Below are positions 8,955-18,209 of a stretch of 64,000 bases of DNA, in pieces. Position 1 is the first letter of the stretch; each line of letters opens with the position of its first letter. This DNA is from Yersinia intermedia. GTDB lineage: Bacteria > Pseudomonadota > Gammaproteobacteria > Enterobacterales > Enterobacteriaceae. The stretch lies in the NCBI RefSeq assembly GCF_900635455.1, contig NZ_LR134116.1:1612001-1676000 (forward strand). Direction: 5' to 3'. The notes beneath the pieces were generated by a model. It saw only the letters and a list, made by a program, of their open reading frames with translations. It was not told the origin of the DNA and searched no databases. The translations under genes and the position numbers were made by a program.

Positions 8955-9317
8955 ATGGATATTATCCTTTTGAAACACCTTCTCACTCAATGCGTTATTT
9001 TTCTCCAGTTCGCACTGGAGGCGATGTCAGTATTGTGTGTGTTTATTGGCTTACTAAGAACGTTCTACGTCATGGTTGTCTACCGTGGGAGTACGCTCTT
9101 CAGTTCGAGAACCCGCCTGTCTTTAGGCAGTGGGTTGGCTATTGCCCTGGAATTCCAACTGGCGGCAGATATTTTGGCGACAACGGTGAATCCTGAGATG
9201 GAGGAACTGATAAAGCTGTCTGTTATCGCGGTTATCCGTACTTTCCTGAATTATTTTTTATCCAAAGAACTCGATGCGCAACCGAAAGAAAATGCGGGTA
9301 ACGAAGAAAAAGCATAG
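8955..9317 (+). CDS. DUF1622 family membrane protein
   Basis: 120-aa integral membrane protein of the DUF1622 family. Three hydrophobic stretches are visible (approximately residues 8-37, 60-76 and 84-100), with RTRLSLGSGLAIALEFQLAADIL being the most family-like block. The start at 8955 is preferred over an upstream in-frame start at 8850 because AGAGGA precedes it by five bases. The charged, Glu-rich C-terminus would be cytoplasmic. Function of the family is unknown and the neighbours give no hint. Confidence 0.7.
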   Translation: MDIILLKHLLTQCVIFLQFALEAMSVLCVFIGLLRTFYVMVVYRGSTLFSSRTRLSLGSGLAIALEFQLAADILATTVNPEMEELIKLSVIAVIRTFLNYFLSKELDAQPKENAGNEEKA

Positions 9318-9816
9318 TGAGTGTGTGATATTGGTATGAGCTGAACGCGTTTCTGAGTGGTCATTAACATCAGGATAAGGGAACGTTCGGGGACGCTCGC
9401 GCAGTTCATTGCGTAAAGTGAGGTACCTGACACTGAAATTTAAAACTATTCTTTACTGTTGGGGGGATGTATTTCCCGATTCACACGTACCTTTGCCTGA
9501 TCATCCTTAGCCGTTTATCCGCGGTTGTGAGAATTGTGTCAGCCAATCGGTTTGCCGCCAGCAAATCCTCCCGACTGACGCCTGCTCCGGCAGGCGTAAT
9601 AATAGTCATTATGCGCCCTCTTTGACCTGATAAACAACGTCGATCACGCTGCTGTAACCCCCAGAGTGTCTCGTTCACGACGCGGTGGATCTGATCGCCA
9701 AACTGTCTGGCAACTTCGCTTTAATCACCACAAAATATGATGTGTTATCAGTGAAAGTTGATATACCATATCTAGGATCATACAAAATGTAAAACTCCTA
9801 TTTGCAACAATAGATA
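9318..9816. other. Degraded-looking region (about 0.5 kb)
   Basis: On the minus strand an open stretch from about 9720 to 9481 encodes text such as VARQFGDQIHRVVNETLWGL and, after an internal ATG at 9609, ITPAGAGVSREDLLAANRLA; I do not recognise it. It contains the perfect stem ACGCCTGC..GCAGGCGT at 9578-9597. It could be a gene remnant, because no initiation signal is convincing. Confidence 0.35.
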
Positions 9817-10128
9817 ATGGATAAACCTACCATGAAGCCGCCCTTGAGAATTGTTTCTATTATCTTTTTGACTTTACTTGTAACCAGTTGCAGTTCGCTA
9901 CGCAAGACGGTATATCCTCCTCCTTACCTTGGTTCGCCAACTGAAATCAGCACTTATGAAGTGAAAGGTTTACATTTTGTTACTACGGTGACTTTCAACG
10001 GTATGTTCGCTGAACAGCAAATTAAAGAATACGCGGAAAAGCATCATTACCGTTATTATGTCATTATTCGAGGAAACTCCGGAGCTAACGATTTCGTGGA
10101 AAAAATGAGTGCTAAAATGTACCGATAA
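9817..10128 (+). CDS. Small predicted lipoprotein
   Basis: 103-aa protein with an N-terminal hydrophobic stretch ending in the lipobox LLVTSC (Cys25), so it is a predicted lipoprotein. The mature part of about 79 residues is basic and rich in Tyr, with no family I recognise. Two in-frame ATGs (9817, 9832) are possible and neither has a strong ribosome-binding site. It stands alone between a degraded region and an insertion-sequence relic. Confidence 0.6.
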   Translation: MDKPTMKPPLRIVSIIFLTLLVTSCSSLRKTVYPPPYLGSPTEISTYEVKGLHFVTTVTFNGMFAEQQIKEYAEKHHYRYYVIIRGNSGANDFVEKMSAKMYR

Positions 10129-10781
10129 ATTATTTAATAATTACTCTTACGAATTATACTTTGGCAAGTAATGGGTATGAAAAAGACCCCATTCTTACAA
10201 TAGATTATTTGTCACTACTGATTTTTTGTATTTCACTCATATTAGGTGGTTGGATTTAATCCTATATTTCCAGACGTAAGATCATCCTTATGTTAGTTAT
10301 CCACGCTGGGATCGATATTTCCATAGCGAGTGATATTGCCGATGTGTTATCCATTTTTAGCCCGGCCATACTCCACTGGCCCTTTCACGATCTCGACTCC
10401 CATTGCTTTCTTTCCATGAAGGTTTTGAGGCTCGTGTATTTGTGTGATGGCTGTGGTCAGTTTGGGGGCGGAGGATAGCACCTTTACCGGCAGTCACCGC
10501 CGTCATTTTCTGCTCCAGACTTTGCTGCACAATGGCAATTTTATCTTGAGGAGTATGATGTCTGCAGCGCTTAGCACCAGTGAACACTTCAACAGTAAGA
10601 AGGCAAGAACTTTTAGTTGACCAAGCCAAACACGCCAGCAACTAGTAATGAATTTTTTGATAGCCGCGTGAGCAAGATCCATTTATGCTCGCTGGTGGGG
10701 CCGCAGTCACTCTTTGTAAAGAGAATTTAAGGCTAAACAGAGAGTTAAACATTTTATCCTATCCAGGGTAAGCGAGTAACA
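10129..10781. other. Intergenic region with insertion-sequence debris (about 0.65 kb)
   Basis: Apart from the IS2-like transposase relic at 10351-10600, this spacer shows no gene. The last 40 bases contain the leader of the AI-2E permease gene. Confidence 0.5.
10351..10600 (-). pseudogene. Relic of an IS2-like (IS3 family) transposase OrfA
   Basis: Minus-strand translation gives TVEVFTGAKRCRHHTPQDK followed by IAIVQQSLEQ, which is the start of IS2-type OrfA (consensus RRRHYTPQEKIAIVQQSLEPG). The next residues, MTAVTAGKG, resemble a downstream OrfA block (LTAVAAGE), so the helix-turn-helix middle is deleted. A frame change then exposes KLHGKKAMGVEIVKGPVEYG, matching the OrfA C-terminus (LLGKKAMEVEILKEAVEYGR). 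No OrfB and no terminal inverted repeats remain. It is an old, non-functional insertion. Confidence 0.7.
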
Positions 10782-11792
10782 ATGCAGATAATGAATTTAA
10801 AACAAGCCAGAATAACCAGTTTTATCTTTGTGATGGGGGGCATACTGCTGCTGTTGCCGCTGAATCTTCTCTCCTGTTTTATGGCCGGTTTTCTGGTCTA
10901 TGAGATTGTGAACATCCTCACACCACATTTTCAAAAAGTGATCGGCGATAAACGGGCGCGATGGTTGGTTGTGGCAGTGATCAGTACTCTTGTCGTCAGC
11001 TTGCTGACCACAATTATCGGTACTATCGTTGGTTATCTGATGCAGGATATGAAGAATATCTCCGGTATCAACACCCGTATTGCGTTCATACTGCAGGATG
11101 TCCAGCAGGAAGTGGCAAAATATCTGCCGGGCTATCTGCCGTTGAGCGTGGTGGAACTGAAAAACGAGATCCTTAGCCGTTTGCAGCAACATCTTGTGCT
11201 GTTGCAGACCATGGGCAAAAGCATCCTACATGGCTTGGTCACCATGTTGATCGGTATGGTACTTGGGGCGATAGTTTCTCTGTGCAGCATTGATAGTACT
11301 GGGGATCGACCATTGCTAAAGAGTGAGTTGATGAAAAGGATCTCGCTGCTGTCACAGGCGTTTCGCAACATCGTATTTGCTCAGGTTAAAATATCGACGA
11401 TTAATACCGTCTTCTCCGCTATTTTTCTCCTCGGTGTGCTACCTCTGTGTGGGATTTATATTCCATTAGCGAAAACGTTGGTGGTGTTTACCTTTATCTT
11501 TGGCCTGCTGCCAGTGATAGGCAATCTTATCTCCAATACTATTGTTTTTATTTCTGGTCTGTCGGTATCACTCGGTGTTGCGTTGATTGCGCTGCTTTAC
11601 CTGATTGTGATCCACAAGTTTGAGTATTTCCTCAATGCTCGTATTGTTGGTACTAAGATCAATGCCCATTCTTGGGAGATCCTGCTGGCAATGTTGATAT
11701 TCGAAGCGGCATTCGGGCTAGCGGGTGTAGTTGCCGCCCCTATCTATTATGCCTACTTAAAAAGTGAACTCAGAGAAGCGAAGCTGATATGA
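10782..11792 (+). CDS. AI-2E family (PerM/YdiK-like) transporter
   Basis: 336-aa inner-membrane protein of the AI-2E transporter superfamily. It has paired N-terminal transmembrane segments (about 12-50), a segment at 62-86, a soluble amphipathic region (about 90-145) and a C-terminal cluster of at least four segments, with FIFGLLPVIGNLISN near 240-254 and EILLAMLIFEAAFGLAGVVAAP near 300-322 typical of the family. The in-frame ATG at 10791 is an alternative start. Members are implicated in export of small molecules or ions, but the substrate here is unknown. It is monocistronic. Confidence 0.75.
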   Translation: MQIMNLKQARITSFIFVMGGILLLLPLNLLSCFMAGFLVYEIVNILTPHFQKVIGDKRARWLVVAVISTLVVSLLTTIIGTIVGYLMQDMKNISGINTRIAFILQDVQQEVAKYLPGYLPLSVVELKNEILSRLQQHLVLLQTMGKSILHGLVTMLIGMVLGAIVSLCSIDSTGDRPLLKSELMKRISLLSQAFRNIVFAQVKISTINTVFSAIFLLGVLPLCGIYIPLAKTLVVFTFIFGLLPVIGNLISNTIVFISGLSVSLGVALIALLYLIVIHKFEYFLNARIVGTKINAHSWEILLAMLIFEAAFGLAGVVAAPIYYAYLKSELREAKLI

Positions 11793-11895
11793 GTGCTATC
11801 CGGCTGCTGCGAATTTAAACGCGGCAGCGGTGTTATTGATCCATGCATAAGCGTTGTCATGCCGGTCGTGGTCAGGGCTCAGCCATACTGTTTAT

Positions 11896-12141
11896 TCAGT
11901 TAAAGCCTTGGGGGAAATGCCATGAAAGCATCTTCGATTTACTTGTGGATCGGCCGATATCAACGATTTTATCGATCAAGATCAGGTCAAGCGCATCTAT
12001 ATTCAGGTTACTGTTCGACGCAATAAAACCATAGTCTTCCCACACGTTCTTCAGTAGCACGTCTATTTCTATTGGTTCATTCAGATGTTGGATAAATTCA
12101 GCAATAGCCGGGTTGGAAATGTCACCCCTGATCTTCGTCAT
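11896..12141 (-). CDS. Hypothetical protein, 81 aa
   Basis: Minus-strand open frame with an acidic, Ile/Leu/Asp-rich sequence (NPAIAEFIQHLNEPIEIDVL near 10-29). No signal peptide, membrane segment or family is recognised. The ribosome-binding site is poor. Its acidic, small character would suit an immunity-type protein, but no toxin partner is visible, so this is only a weak possibility. Confidence 0.35.
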   Translation of the reverse strand: MTKIRGDISNPAIAEFIQHLNEPIEIDVLLKNVWEDYGFIASNSNLNIDALDLILIDKIVDIGRSTSKSKMLSWHFPQGFN

Positions 12142-13000
12142 TTAACACCATCAATATCTTTTCTGATGGATTAAACACAATCGTAAGATTAAGTATATAT
12201 ATCATCTATAACTCTAATGGGCTAAAAAACCTTTTAATCGGCGCTAAATCAAAAATGGCAATACTGTCTTCGGCTAAGCCTCTCTTATAAATTTTCTTTT
12301 TGAAATATTTTTTATGACTGACAGCTCTTTTTTGTGGCAAAGGAAACAGGGTCAACCAACACTGACATGAAGAACGATATCACTCAATGGGCATTAAGGG
12401 CCACTACAGGCAGAATTAAACATTTAATCACTGCAGACAGTCTCATACTATTAAAGCACCTCCTTACCACATTTTACTTTACAAGTTGATTATACTAATT
12501 TCTTTACTTTAAAGATAATTTCTAAGAATAATAAAATGTATAAATTAAATTATCGATATAAAAATCTATGTTTAAGCTAAATAAATGCTCAAATATACTT
12601 TCTTTAAAACCTTGTTATGATTGTGTCATCCTGATTTAGCCAAGGTGTCGTAGCCAACACCGGTTTATATCACCTTTTTTGTTCAGGGGAGCAACAGCAT
12701 TAGCACCGCATACCGATATTCAGTAAAAATAGAGTTTTCTATGACCGTATGACCGAGGTAACCGACAGTGATTTTATCCTCTGTCGATAAACAACCGCGT
12801 TTTTAGGTGGGCAATATTTAATCGCTCGATTTAAATCAGTATGTACATATTAATAATAAATTAATTATCGTTAATTATATTTTATTTATCTGTATTAACG
12901 CTCCCTATTATGTAATAGCGGGGGCATTTATCTGTGGTTAAAACAACCACGTTATATATCGGGTAACCGAAAATCAATATCACCATGAAGGAATTGTTCC
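12142..13000. promoter_or_regulatory. Long AT-rich control region upstream of the fimbrial operon
   Basis: About 860 bases, strongly AT-rich, with no credible gene. Two things stand out. The segment 12540-12642 is similar to 48500-48610, the region upstream of the second adhesin gene; both contain ATCGATATAAAAA and GCTCAAAT in the same order and spacing. A hairpin GTGGTT/AACCAC lies at 12934-12950, 50 bases before the pilin start. Such AT-rich upstream regions are typical H-NS-silenced fimbrial promoters; that is inference. Confidence 0.5.
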
Positions 13001-13552
13001 ATGCGTAAAACTATTTTCTCTCTGACTCCCGCCGCGTTGGTCTTACTGGCGGTAGCCGGGAATGCACAAGCAACCTCTAACGCCCAATTGACGGTTACCG
13101 CTAACGTTGTTGCGTCAACCTGTGATGTTTCTTTGTCGACCAATAATCTGGACCTGGGTAACTATGCAGCATCTGCATTTAGCGGTGTTGCCACCCCAAT
13201 CCCTGCCAGCAAAAAGTCATTCACTGTGGGCTTGAACAACTGTGATGCGCCGGGTGCTGCGGGTGATAAAGCCTATTTGGTGGTGAGCGGGCCAGTTCTG
13301 GGGGGGAACCCGAACATGTTTAACTCTACCGGTACTAACACCGGCATCATGTTGAACCAGGTTGCGACACCAACCACCTATATCAACAACAATGAGAAGC
13401 TGTTGGTAGCGACTGCAGGCTCAACGCCAGCCGCAGGTGACTTTAATACCAAGACACTGAATCTGCAGGCCGGTCTGGCGTCAACCACCGCAACGGGTAT
13501 CAGCATCGGTGCGGTTAGCGCGCCTATCCTGTTTGCCTTTGCCTATAACTGA
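13001..13552 (+). CDS. Fimbrial major subunit (pilin)
   Basis: 183-aa chaperone-usher-type pilin. A Sec signal peptide ends near residue 24 (VAGNAQA/TSNAQ). The mature protein has the pilin pattern: N-terminal alternating donor strand (AQLTVTANVVASTCDV), a Cys pair (Cys near 42 and 83) for the Ig-fold disulphide, and the hydrophobic C-terminal strand APILFAFAYN. AAGGA lies about ten bases upstream of the ATG. It is first in an operon with an usher and a tip adhesin. A strong hairpin 8 bases after its stop would reduce read-through, giving excess major subunit, as is common for pilins. Confidence 0.88.
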   Translation: MRKTIFSLTPAALVLLAVAGNAQATSNAQLTVTANVVASTCDVSLSTNNLDLGNYAASAFSGVATPIPASKKSFTVGLNNCDAPGAAGDKAYLVVSGPVLGGNPNMFNSTGTNTGIMLNQVATPTTYINNNEKLLVATAGSTPAAGDFNTKTLNLQAGLASTTATGISIGAVSAPILFAFAYN

Positions 13553-13560
13553 TTGTCCTG

Positions 13561-13588
13561 ATGGCAGGTGGCTTCAGCCACCTGCCAT
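13561..13588 (+). terminator. Attenuating hairpin between pilin and usher genes
   Basis: Perfect 12-bp stem (ATGGCAGGTGGC with GCCACCTGCCAT) and a TTCA loop; CTTTTT follows nine bases later rather than directly, so it is likely a partial terminator or mRNA-stabilising hairpin that raises pilin over usher expression. Confidence 0.65.
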
Positions 13589-13813
13589 TGTGACCTTTTT
13601 CCTTTTTACTCTGTAACGAAAGAATAACGCGCCTGACACTGTTTATTCCGATGATGATGGCGCTGCTGTTTTACCCACCCGACGTATTTACCCACAAGGC
13701 GCCGGTAGTCGTGCTGTCACCGTACGTAACACTTGCCTTACCGGGTGCGGGCGTCGTGTATTCAAACAGCTTCTGCCATGATTTTTTCTGATTTTGATGG
13801 ACAGGTTCACGTC

Positions 13814-16411
13814 ATGCACAACATAACAATAAAAAACAGGCGTAACAGGCCCATCGTGTCGTTCGTTATGGCCGGAGTCTGGCTGCTGGCCGGGGCATTC
13901 CCTGTCTGGGCGCGTGACTATTTTGACCCCCGTCTGTTGTCATTGGGCGGCGCGCAGTCGACCAGCACCGACTTGAGTGCATTTGAATCCGCCGGCCAGG
14001 TCGCAGAGGGCCATTATCTGGTCACATTGTGGATGAATCAGTCGGATCAGGGGCAGCACACCCTTAACTTTAAAAAGAATGCACAAGGTCAGGTGCAACC
14101 GGAACTGACGCCCGCGCTCCTCCATGAATTGGGGGTCAATACTGCGGCGTTGCCGGGGTTCAGCGCATTGCCACCGGACCAGCCGGTCAATGATTTGGCC
14201 GCCCTTATTCCTGATGCACAGGTGCACTTTGACTTATCCCAATTGCGGCTGGACATCAGTGTGCCGCAGATTGCCATGCAGCAAAACGCCGCCGGTTATG
14301 TCGACCCCGCATTGTGGGACGACGGCGTGCCCGCGTTGCTGATGAACTATAGCCTGAATGGCAGCCGAAACTGGCAACGTGCGCGGGCTGGAATGGACAG
14401 CAGCGAACAGACCAATCTGTTTGCCAGTTTGCGTAACGGGCTGAACTGGCAGGCCTGGCGTTTGCGCAGTGACATGACCTATACCCGCAGCCAGAACAGT
14501 GGCACTGCGTCGTCGAGCCAGCAAAACACCCGCTTTTCCAATACCTATTTACAGCGCGATATTCATGCCTTGCGCGCTGAGGTGCTGGCGGGGGAAAGCA
14601 GTACCGGCAATGAGGTGTTCGACAGTATTCCGTTTCGCGGTATTAAGCTGAATTCCAGCGAAGAAATGCTGCCTAACAGCCTGCGGGGGTTTGCCCCGGA
14701 GATTTCCGGTATTGCGCAAAGTAATGCGCGGGTGACGGTCAGCCAGAACGGCAATGTGGTGTATCAAACCTATGTTGCACCGGGGCCGTTTCGCATTAAT
14801 GACCTCTATCAGACCAGTCAGGGCGGGGATTTGACGGTCACTATCACTGAGGCTGACGGCACGGTGCGCAGCCAGACAATGGCGTTCTCTTCTTTACCGG
14901 TGATGCAACGCCCCGGCGCCCTCAAATATGAGTTTACCACCGGGCGTTACGACGGCGGGATAACGCAAGGCTCGCGTGAGGCCACGTTTGCACTGGGCAC
15001 CTTTATTTATGGTTTGCCCTATGACATCACCCTGTACGGCGGTGGGCTGATGGCTGACGACTATCTCTCTTTTGTGGCGGGGTCGGGCCTGTCACTGGGG
15101 ACTTTTGGCGCGCTTTCAGCCGATGTCACCACCTCCACAGCCCGATTGCAGGGGCAGGATGAACAGCAACAAGGCCGCTCTTATCGGCTGCGTTATGCCA
15201 AAAGCCTGTTGAGCACCGGCACCGCTGTGGATTTGGCGGCCTACCGGTATTCGACCCGCCACTATTACAGTTTCTCGGATTTCAACAATCTGGGGTATGA
15301 ACTCAATGACAGTCAGGTGCCCTGGGCCTTAGAGCGTCAGCGTTCCAATTTTCAGATGCGCGTCAGCCAGCAACTGGGGGACTGGGGGGCTTTGTATCTG
15401 TCGGCCTCCCGCAATGATTTTTGGGGCAATAACCAGGTGAATAACACGGTCTCAGCCGGTTACAACACCAGTTACCGGGGTGTCAGTCTCGGTGTGGCTT
15501 ACAGCATTGACCGGATAAAAGGTGACGAGGGGTGGCCTGAAAATCGGCAGTTATCCATGAACATGCAGGTGCCGTTTAGCCTGTTTAGTTCATCCCCGGC
15601 GGTGAGCCGCCACTATGTTAACTATCAAATGACGCATAATAATCAGGGGCAGGTACAGCAGCAGGTTGGGGTCAGCGGCAATGCGCTGGATGACCGTCTT
15701 TCTTACAGCGCGATGCAGAGCCAGTCAAATGGCAGCAGTGGTGACAATTCCACCCTGAATGCGGGCTATCAGGGCAGTAAAGGGATGGCAAACATGGGGT
15801 ACAGCTACAGCAATCAGTTCCGTTCGCTGAACCTCAGCGGTAACGGCAATCTGGTTGTCCACCCGGAAGGGGTGACGTTGGGGCAAATGCTGGGCAGTTC
15901 GGTGGCGATAGTGAGTGCGCCAGGCGCGGAGGGTGTCGAGGTGATGAACGGGAATGTGCGCACCGACAGCCGGGGTTATGCGGTGGTGCCGTATTTATCG
16001 AACTACCAGAACAACAATATCAGCCTGAACCCGGCCACGTTGCCGGATGATGTCGACATGGCGAAATCGAGCCTGAAGGTCTACCCGACCAAAGGGGCGG
16101 TGGTGATGGCGAAGTTTGATACGCGGGTGGGGTATCAGGCGCTGGTGACGTTGCGCCGGGGGGAAAGCAACATTCCGTTTGGGGCACTGGTGACGGTGGA
16201 AGGCGGTTCCGGGAGTGAAAACAACACCGGTATTGTTGGCGACGCCGGTCAGGTGTACCTGAGTGGGCTGCCGGAAAAGGGCCGACTGATGACGAAATGG
16301 GGCCAGGGTGCGGACCAGCAGTGCCGCGCAGTGTTTGATTTGGCGGGCAGTGCAGCAAGCTCGGGGAGTAACCCTGTTCGCCAATTAACAGCGCGTTGTG
16401 ACGCGAGTTAA
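13814..16411 (+). CDS. Fimbrial outer-membrane usher
   Basis: 865-aa usher of the FimD/PapC family, the outer-membrane pore that secretes and assembles pilin subunits. An open frame begins at 13733, but the ATG at 13814 is chosen: GGACAGG precedes it and the protein then starts with a signal peptide ending at PVWA/RDYFDP. The N-terminal periplasmic domain (FDPRLLSLGG, about 28-150), the long beta-barrel with plug (GIKLNSSEEMLPNSLRGFAP near 280 and FRINDLYQ) and C-terminal domains with two cysteines near the end are all present, so it looks intact. Each usher needs a dedicated periplasmic chaperone, which is not encoded next to it nor anywhere in this window. Confidence 0.92.
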   Translation: MHNITIKNRRNRPIVSFVMAGVWLLAGAFPVWARDYFDPRLLSLGGAQSTSTDLSAFESAGQVAEGHYLVTLWMNQSDQGQHTLNFKKNAQGQVQPELTPALLHELGVNTAALPGFSALPPDQPVNDLAALIPDAQVHFDLSQLRLDISVPQIAMQQNAAGYVDPALWDDGVPALLMNYSLNGSRNWQRARAGMDSSEQTNLFASLRNGLNWQAWRLRSDMTYTRSQNSGTASSSQQNTRFSNTYLQRDIHALRAEVLAGESSTGNEVFDSIPFRGIKLNSSEEMLPNSLRGFAPEISGIAQSNARVTVSQNGNVVYQTYVAPGPFRINDLYQTSQGGDLTVTITEADGTVRSQTMAFSSLPVMQRPGALKYEFTTGRYDGGITQGSREATFALGTFIYGLPYDITLYGGGLMADDYLSFVAGSGLSLGTFGALSADVTTSTARLQGQDEQQQGRSYRLRYAKSLLSTGTAVDLAAYRYSTRHYYSFSDFNNLGYELNDSQVPWALERQRSNFQMRVSQQLGDWGALYLSASRNDFWGNNQVNNTVSAGYNTSYRGVSLGVAYSIDRIKGDEGWPENRQLSMNMQVPFSLFSSSPAVSRHYVNYQMTHNNQGQVQQQVGVSGNALDDRLSYSAMQSQSNGSSGDNSTLNAGYQGSKGMANMGYSYSNQFRSLNLSGNGNLVVHPEGVTLGQMLGSSVAIVSAPGAEGVEVMNGNVRTDSRGYAVVPYLSNYQNNNISLNPATLPDDVDMAKSSLKVYPTKGAVVMAKFDTRVGYQALVTLRRGESNIPFGALVTVEGGSGSENNTGIVGDAGQVYLSGLPEKGRLMTKWGQGADQQCRAVFDLAGSAASSGSNPVRQLTARCDAS

Positions 16412-16457
16412 TCGCCTGGGTATCCGGTAAGCATGAATTTGTTGGGGAGAAAACACC

Positions 16458-17576
16458 ATGAAAAATAACCGTCAATGTGTGCGACACAGAATATCTCGCT
16501 ACTCCCTTGGCCTGTGCCTGCTGGCGCTGATGGGGCAGTCTGCGGTGGCGGACACCATTACCATTGGTAAAGGCAGTGGTATTGTGTGGGAGGGGTTGCC
16601 ATTTAGTGTCTCAAATATCGTAACAGTACAATCGGCGAGCACTTCTTCCAGTCTATATTATGGGGTGGCTTCTTTTGTTAAAACGCCTCAGTCAGGTGCT
16701 GGCTGTACTATCGGGGCATTAACGACTATCGCGGGCTACCAGGCATATAAAATTGCTCCAGGTGTTGGGATTGTTCCCAGAGCGAATATCAGTGCAAATT
16801 ATACGTTGGCGAACAATACGTCAGAGACACTCACGGGTACGATGGGTTTACCGGAAACACGGGCGGTGACCTCGAATGGGAGTATTATTACCAATCCACT
16901 GTCAACGGGCAGGCAATGGTGCGTGCCGCCAAGAATGAGTGCTGTTGATTATTTCTATAAGGCGGGTACGCCTATAAATGCGACTGCAGCAGGAACTGTG
17001 ATTATTGTAGCCGATGGAACGCAGACCAGTCAGAATAATATCGCCCTTGATTTATGGTTTGAAACCATTACATATAACTCAATCGCAAATAAACAAGTTA
17101 TTCCTGCAGGTACGGTATTACGTATTTCAACATTGGAATGTACGGTCAATACACCAGTCATGATTGATTTTGGCACTGTTGCTAAAAATCTCCAGAGCGG
17201 TGCTGAACTGAGCTCCTTGTCATACCCGTTTATAACGCAATGCTCACAACCCTCGGCTCAGGTTAATGCCAACATTAATGTACAATTTAGGGCATTAACC
17301 AGCTTATATGGCGGTGTAGCAGCTCGCCTGGCATTAAATGAAGGCGGTGGTTATATTACCGGTGAAATTAATAATGCGGTGACGGGCAGTGGGAGTTGCA
17401 ATTCAACCAACGGGGTGAAATTTAATAGTACACCACTAAAAATAGGCAGTATTACCAGTGCTCAGACGAGTCAGACAATTACCAATCAGGTGACGTGGCG
17501 CTTATGTTCGGGGGGCAGTTCACTGCCGACGGGGACTGTAAGCGCGGCAGCCGAAATGCTGGTGACGTTTAACTGA
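16458..17576 (+). CDS. Fimbrial tip adhesin/minor pilin
   Basis: 372-aa exported protein with a signal peptide ending VAD or AVA (near residue 31). It has an N-terminal putative lectin-like domain beginning DTITIGKGSGIVWEG and a C-terminal pilin domain (about 215-372) with the Cys pair and terminal strand AAEMLVTFN. This two-domain layout and length are those of tip adhesins. It follows the usher by 46 bases with GGGGAG upstream of the ATG. Its paralogue at 48721-49818 shares the same opening motif and a near-identical C-terminal domain. The receptor is unknown. Confidence 0.82.
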   Translation: MKNNRQCVRHRISRYSLGLCLLALMGQSAVADTITIGKGSGIVWEGLPFSVSNIVTVQSASTSSSLYYGVASFVKTPQSGAGCTIGALTTIAGYQAYKIAPGVGIVPRANISANYTLANNTSETLTGTMGLPETRAVTSNGSIITNPLSTGRQWCVPPRMSAVDYFYKAGTPINATAAGTVIIVADGTQTSQNNIALDLWFETITYNSIANKQVIPAGTVLRISTLECTVNTPVMIDFGTVAKNLQSGAELSSLSYPFITQCSQPSAQVNANINVQFRALTSLYGGVAARLALNEGGGYITGEINNAVTGSGSCNSTNGVKFNSTPLKIGSITSAQTSQTITNQVTWRLCSGGSSLPTGTVSAAAEMLVTFN

Positions 17577-17981
17577 TTTAAGTATTAACGTCGTAGTAAC
17601 CTTGGGCTATCACGTTAATTCTTTTCGCGAAAACAAGGATAAAAATCGCTGTTCAATCAGATAGTCTCGTTTTCCGATTCACTATCGATTATTGGAAAGG
17701 TTTAATCTAAATAATTATTACGACGATTAGACTTATTCGCTAATGGGATATTCTAGAGAGCATTTAGACGGTCATAGATATACCCTATGACCGAAGGGTT
17801 AAATTCTATGGGAGTTAACAGAGTAAAAGAATATGAAAGTATAATTCATACTGCAATCTGTGTGGCTATTGCCAAGAGCGTGATCTGGTTTTTAAAAATT
17901 ACAGTTCCTTATTAGTGTGGGTCATTTTTTTTGGCACTATATTATGGCATTTTTATAGTTATTATTATAATGAGGTGTAAA
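17577..17981. other. Spacer after fimbrial operon, with an inverted repeat and a possible 35-codon gene
   Basis: AT-rich. It contains the perfect inverted repeat CGGTCATAG/CTATGACCG (17769-17793, seven-base loop). A small open frame at 17808-17915 (MGVNRVKEYESIIHTAIC, then a hydrophobic stretch AIAKSVIWFLKITVPY) has GAAGGG nine bases before its ATG. Neither is recognised. No clear terminator follows the adhesin gene. Confidence 0.4.
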
Positions 17982-18209
17982 ATGCAGGTGTTTATGGCTA
18001 AAGAGGCCGTAGAAATGGGAATTGTCATTGGAGTAAGGCTTAGGCATTGCGGTGAGGGTTGGATTATTGAAATAAGCTTATATGGGACCGATAATATTGA
18101 AATTATTGAACTCCAGCGGGGAGGTGCACGGATTTTTAAAACACTAGATGCTGCTATGAAAATGATAGATAGAATAGGCTATGTATCAGAAATTAAAATT
18201 GCGGCATGA
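17982..18209 (+). CDS. Hypothetical protein, 75 aa
   Basis: Small plus-strand gene. Although an open frame begins earlier (17931), the ATG at 17982 has GAGGTG seven bases upstream and removes a meaningless hydrophobic lead. The protein (MQVFMAKEAVEMGIVIGV..., then GTDNIEIIELQRGGARIFKT) looks like a compact alpha/beta domain without membrane segments. I cannot assign a family. It lies between the fimbrial operon and the glutamate island, in DNA richer in A+T than its neighbours. Confidence 0.5.
   Translation: MQVFMAKEAVEMGIVIGVRLRHCGEGWIIEISLYGTDNIEIIELQRGGARIFKTLDAAMKMIDRIGYVSEIKIAA

Noticed and set aside
12142..13000. Invertible fimbrial promoter (phase switch)
   Set aside because: No pair of inverted repeats bracketing a promoter was found and no recombinase gene is nearby.
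15995..16487. Minus-strand frames of 129 and 155 codons opposite the usher
   Set aside because: Antisense shadows of the usher C-terminus; no start signals and no domain.
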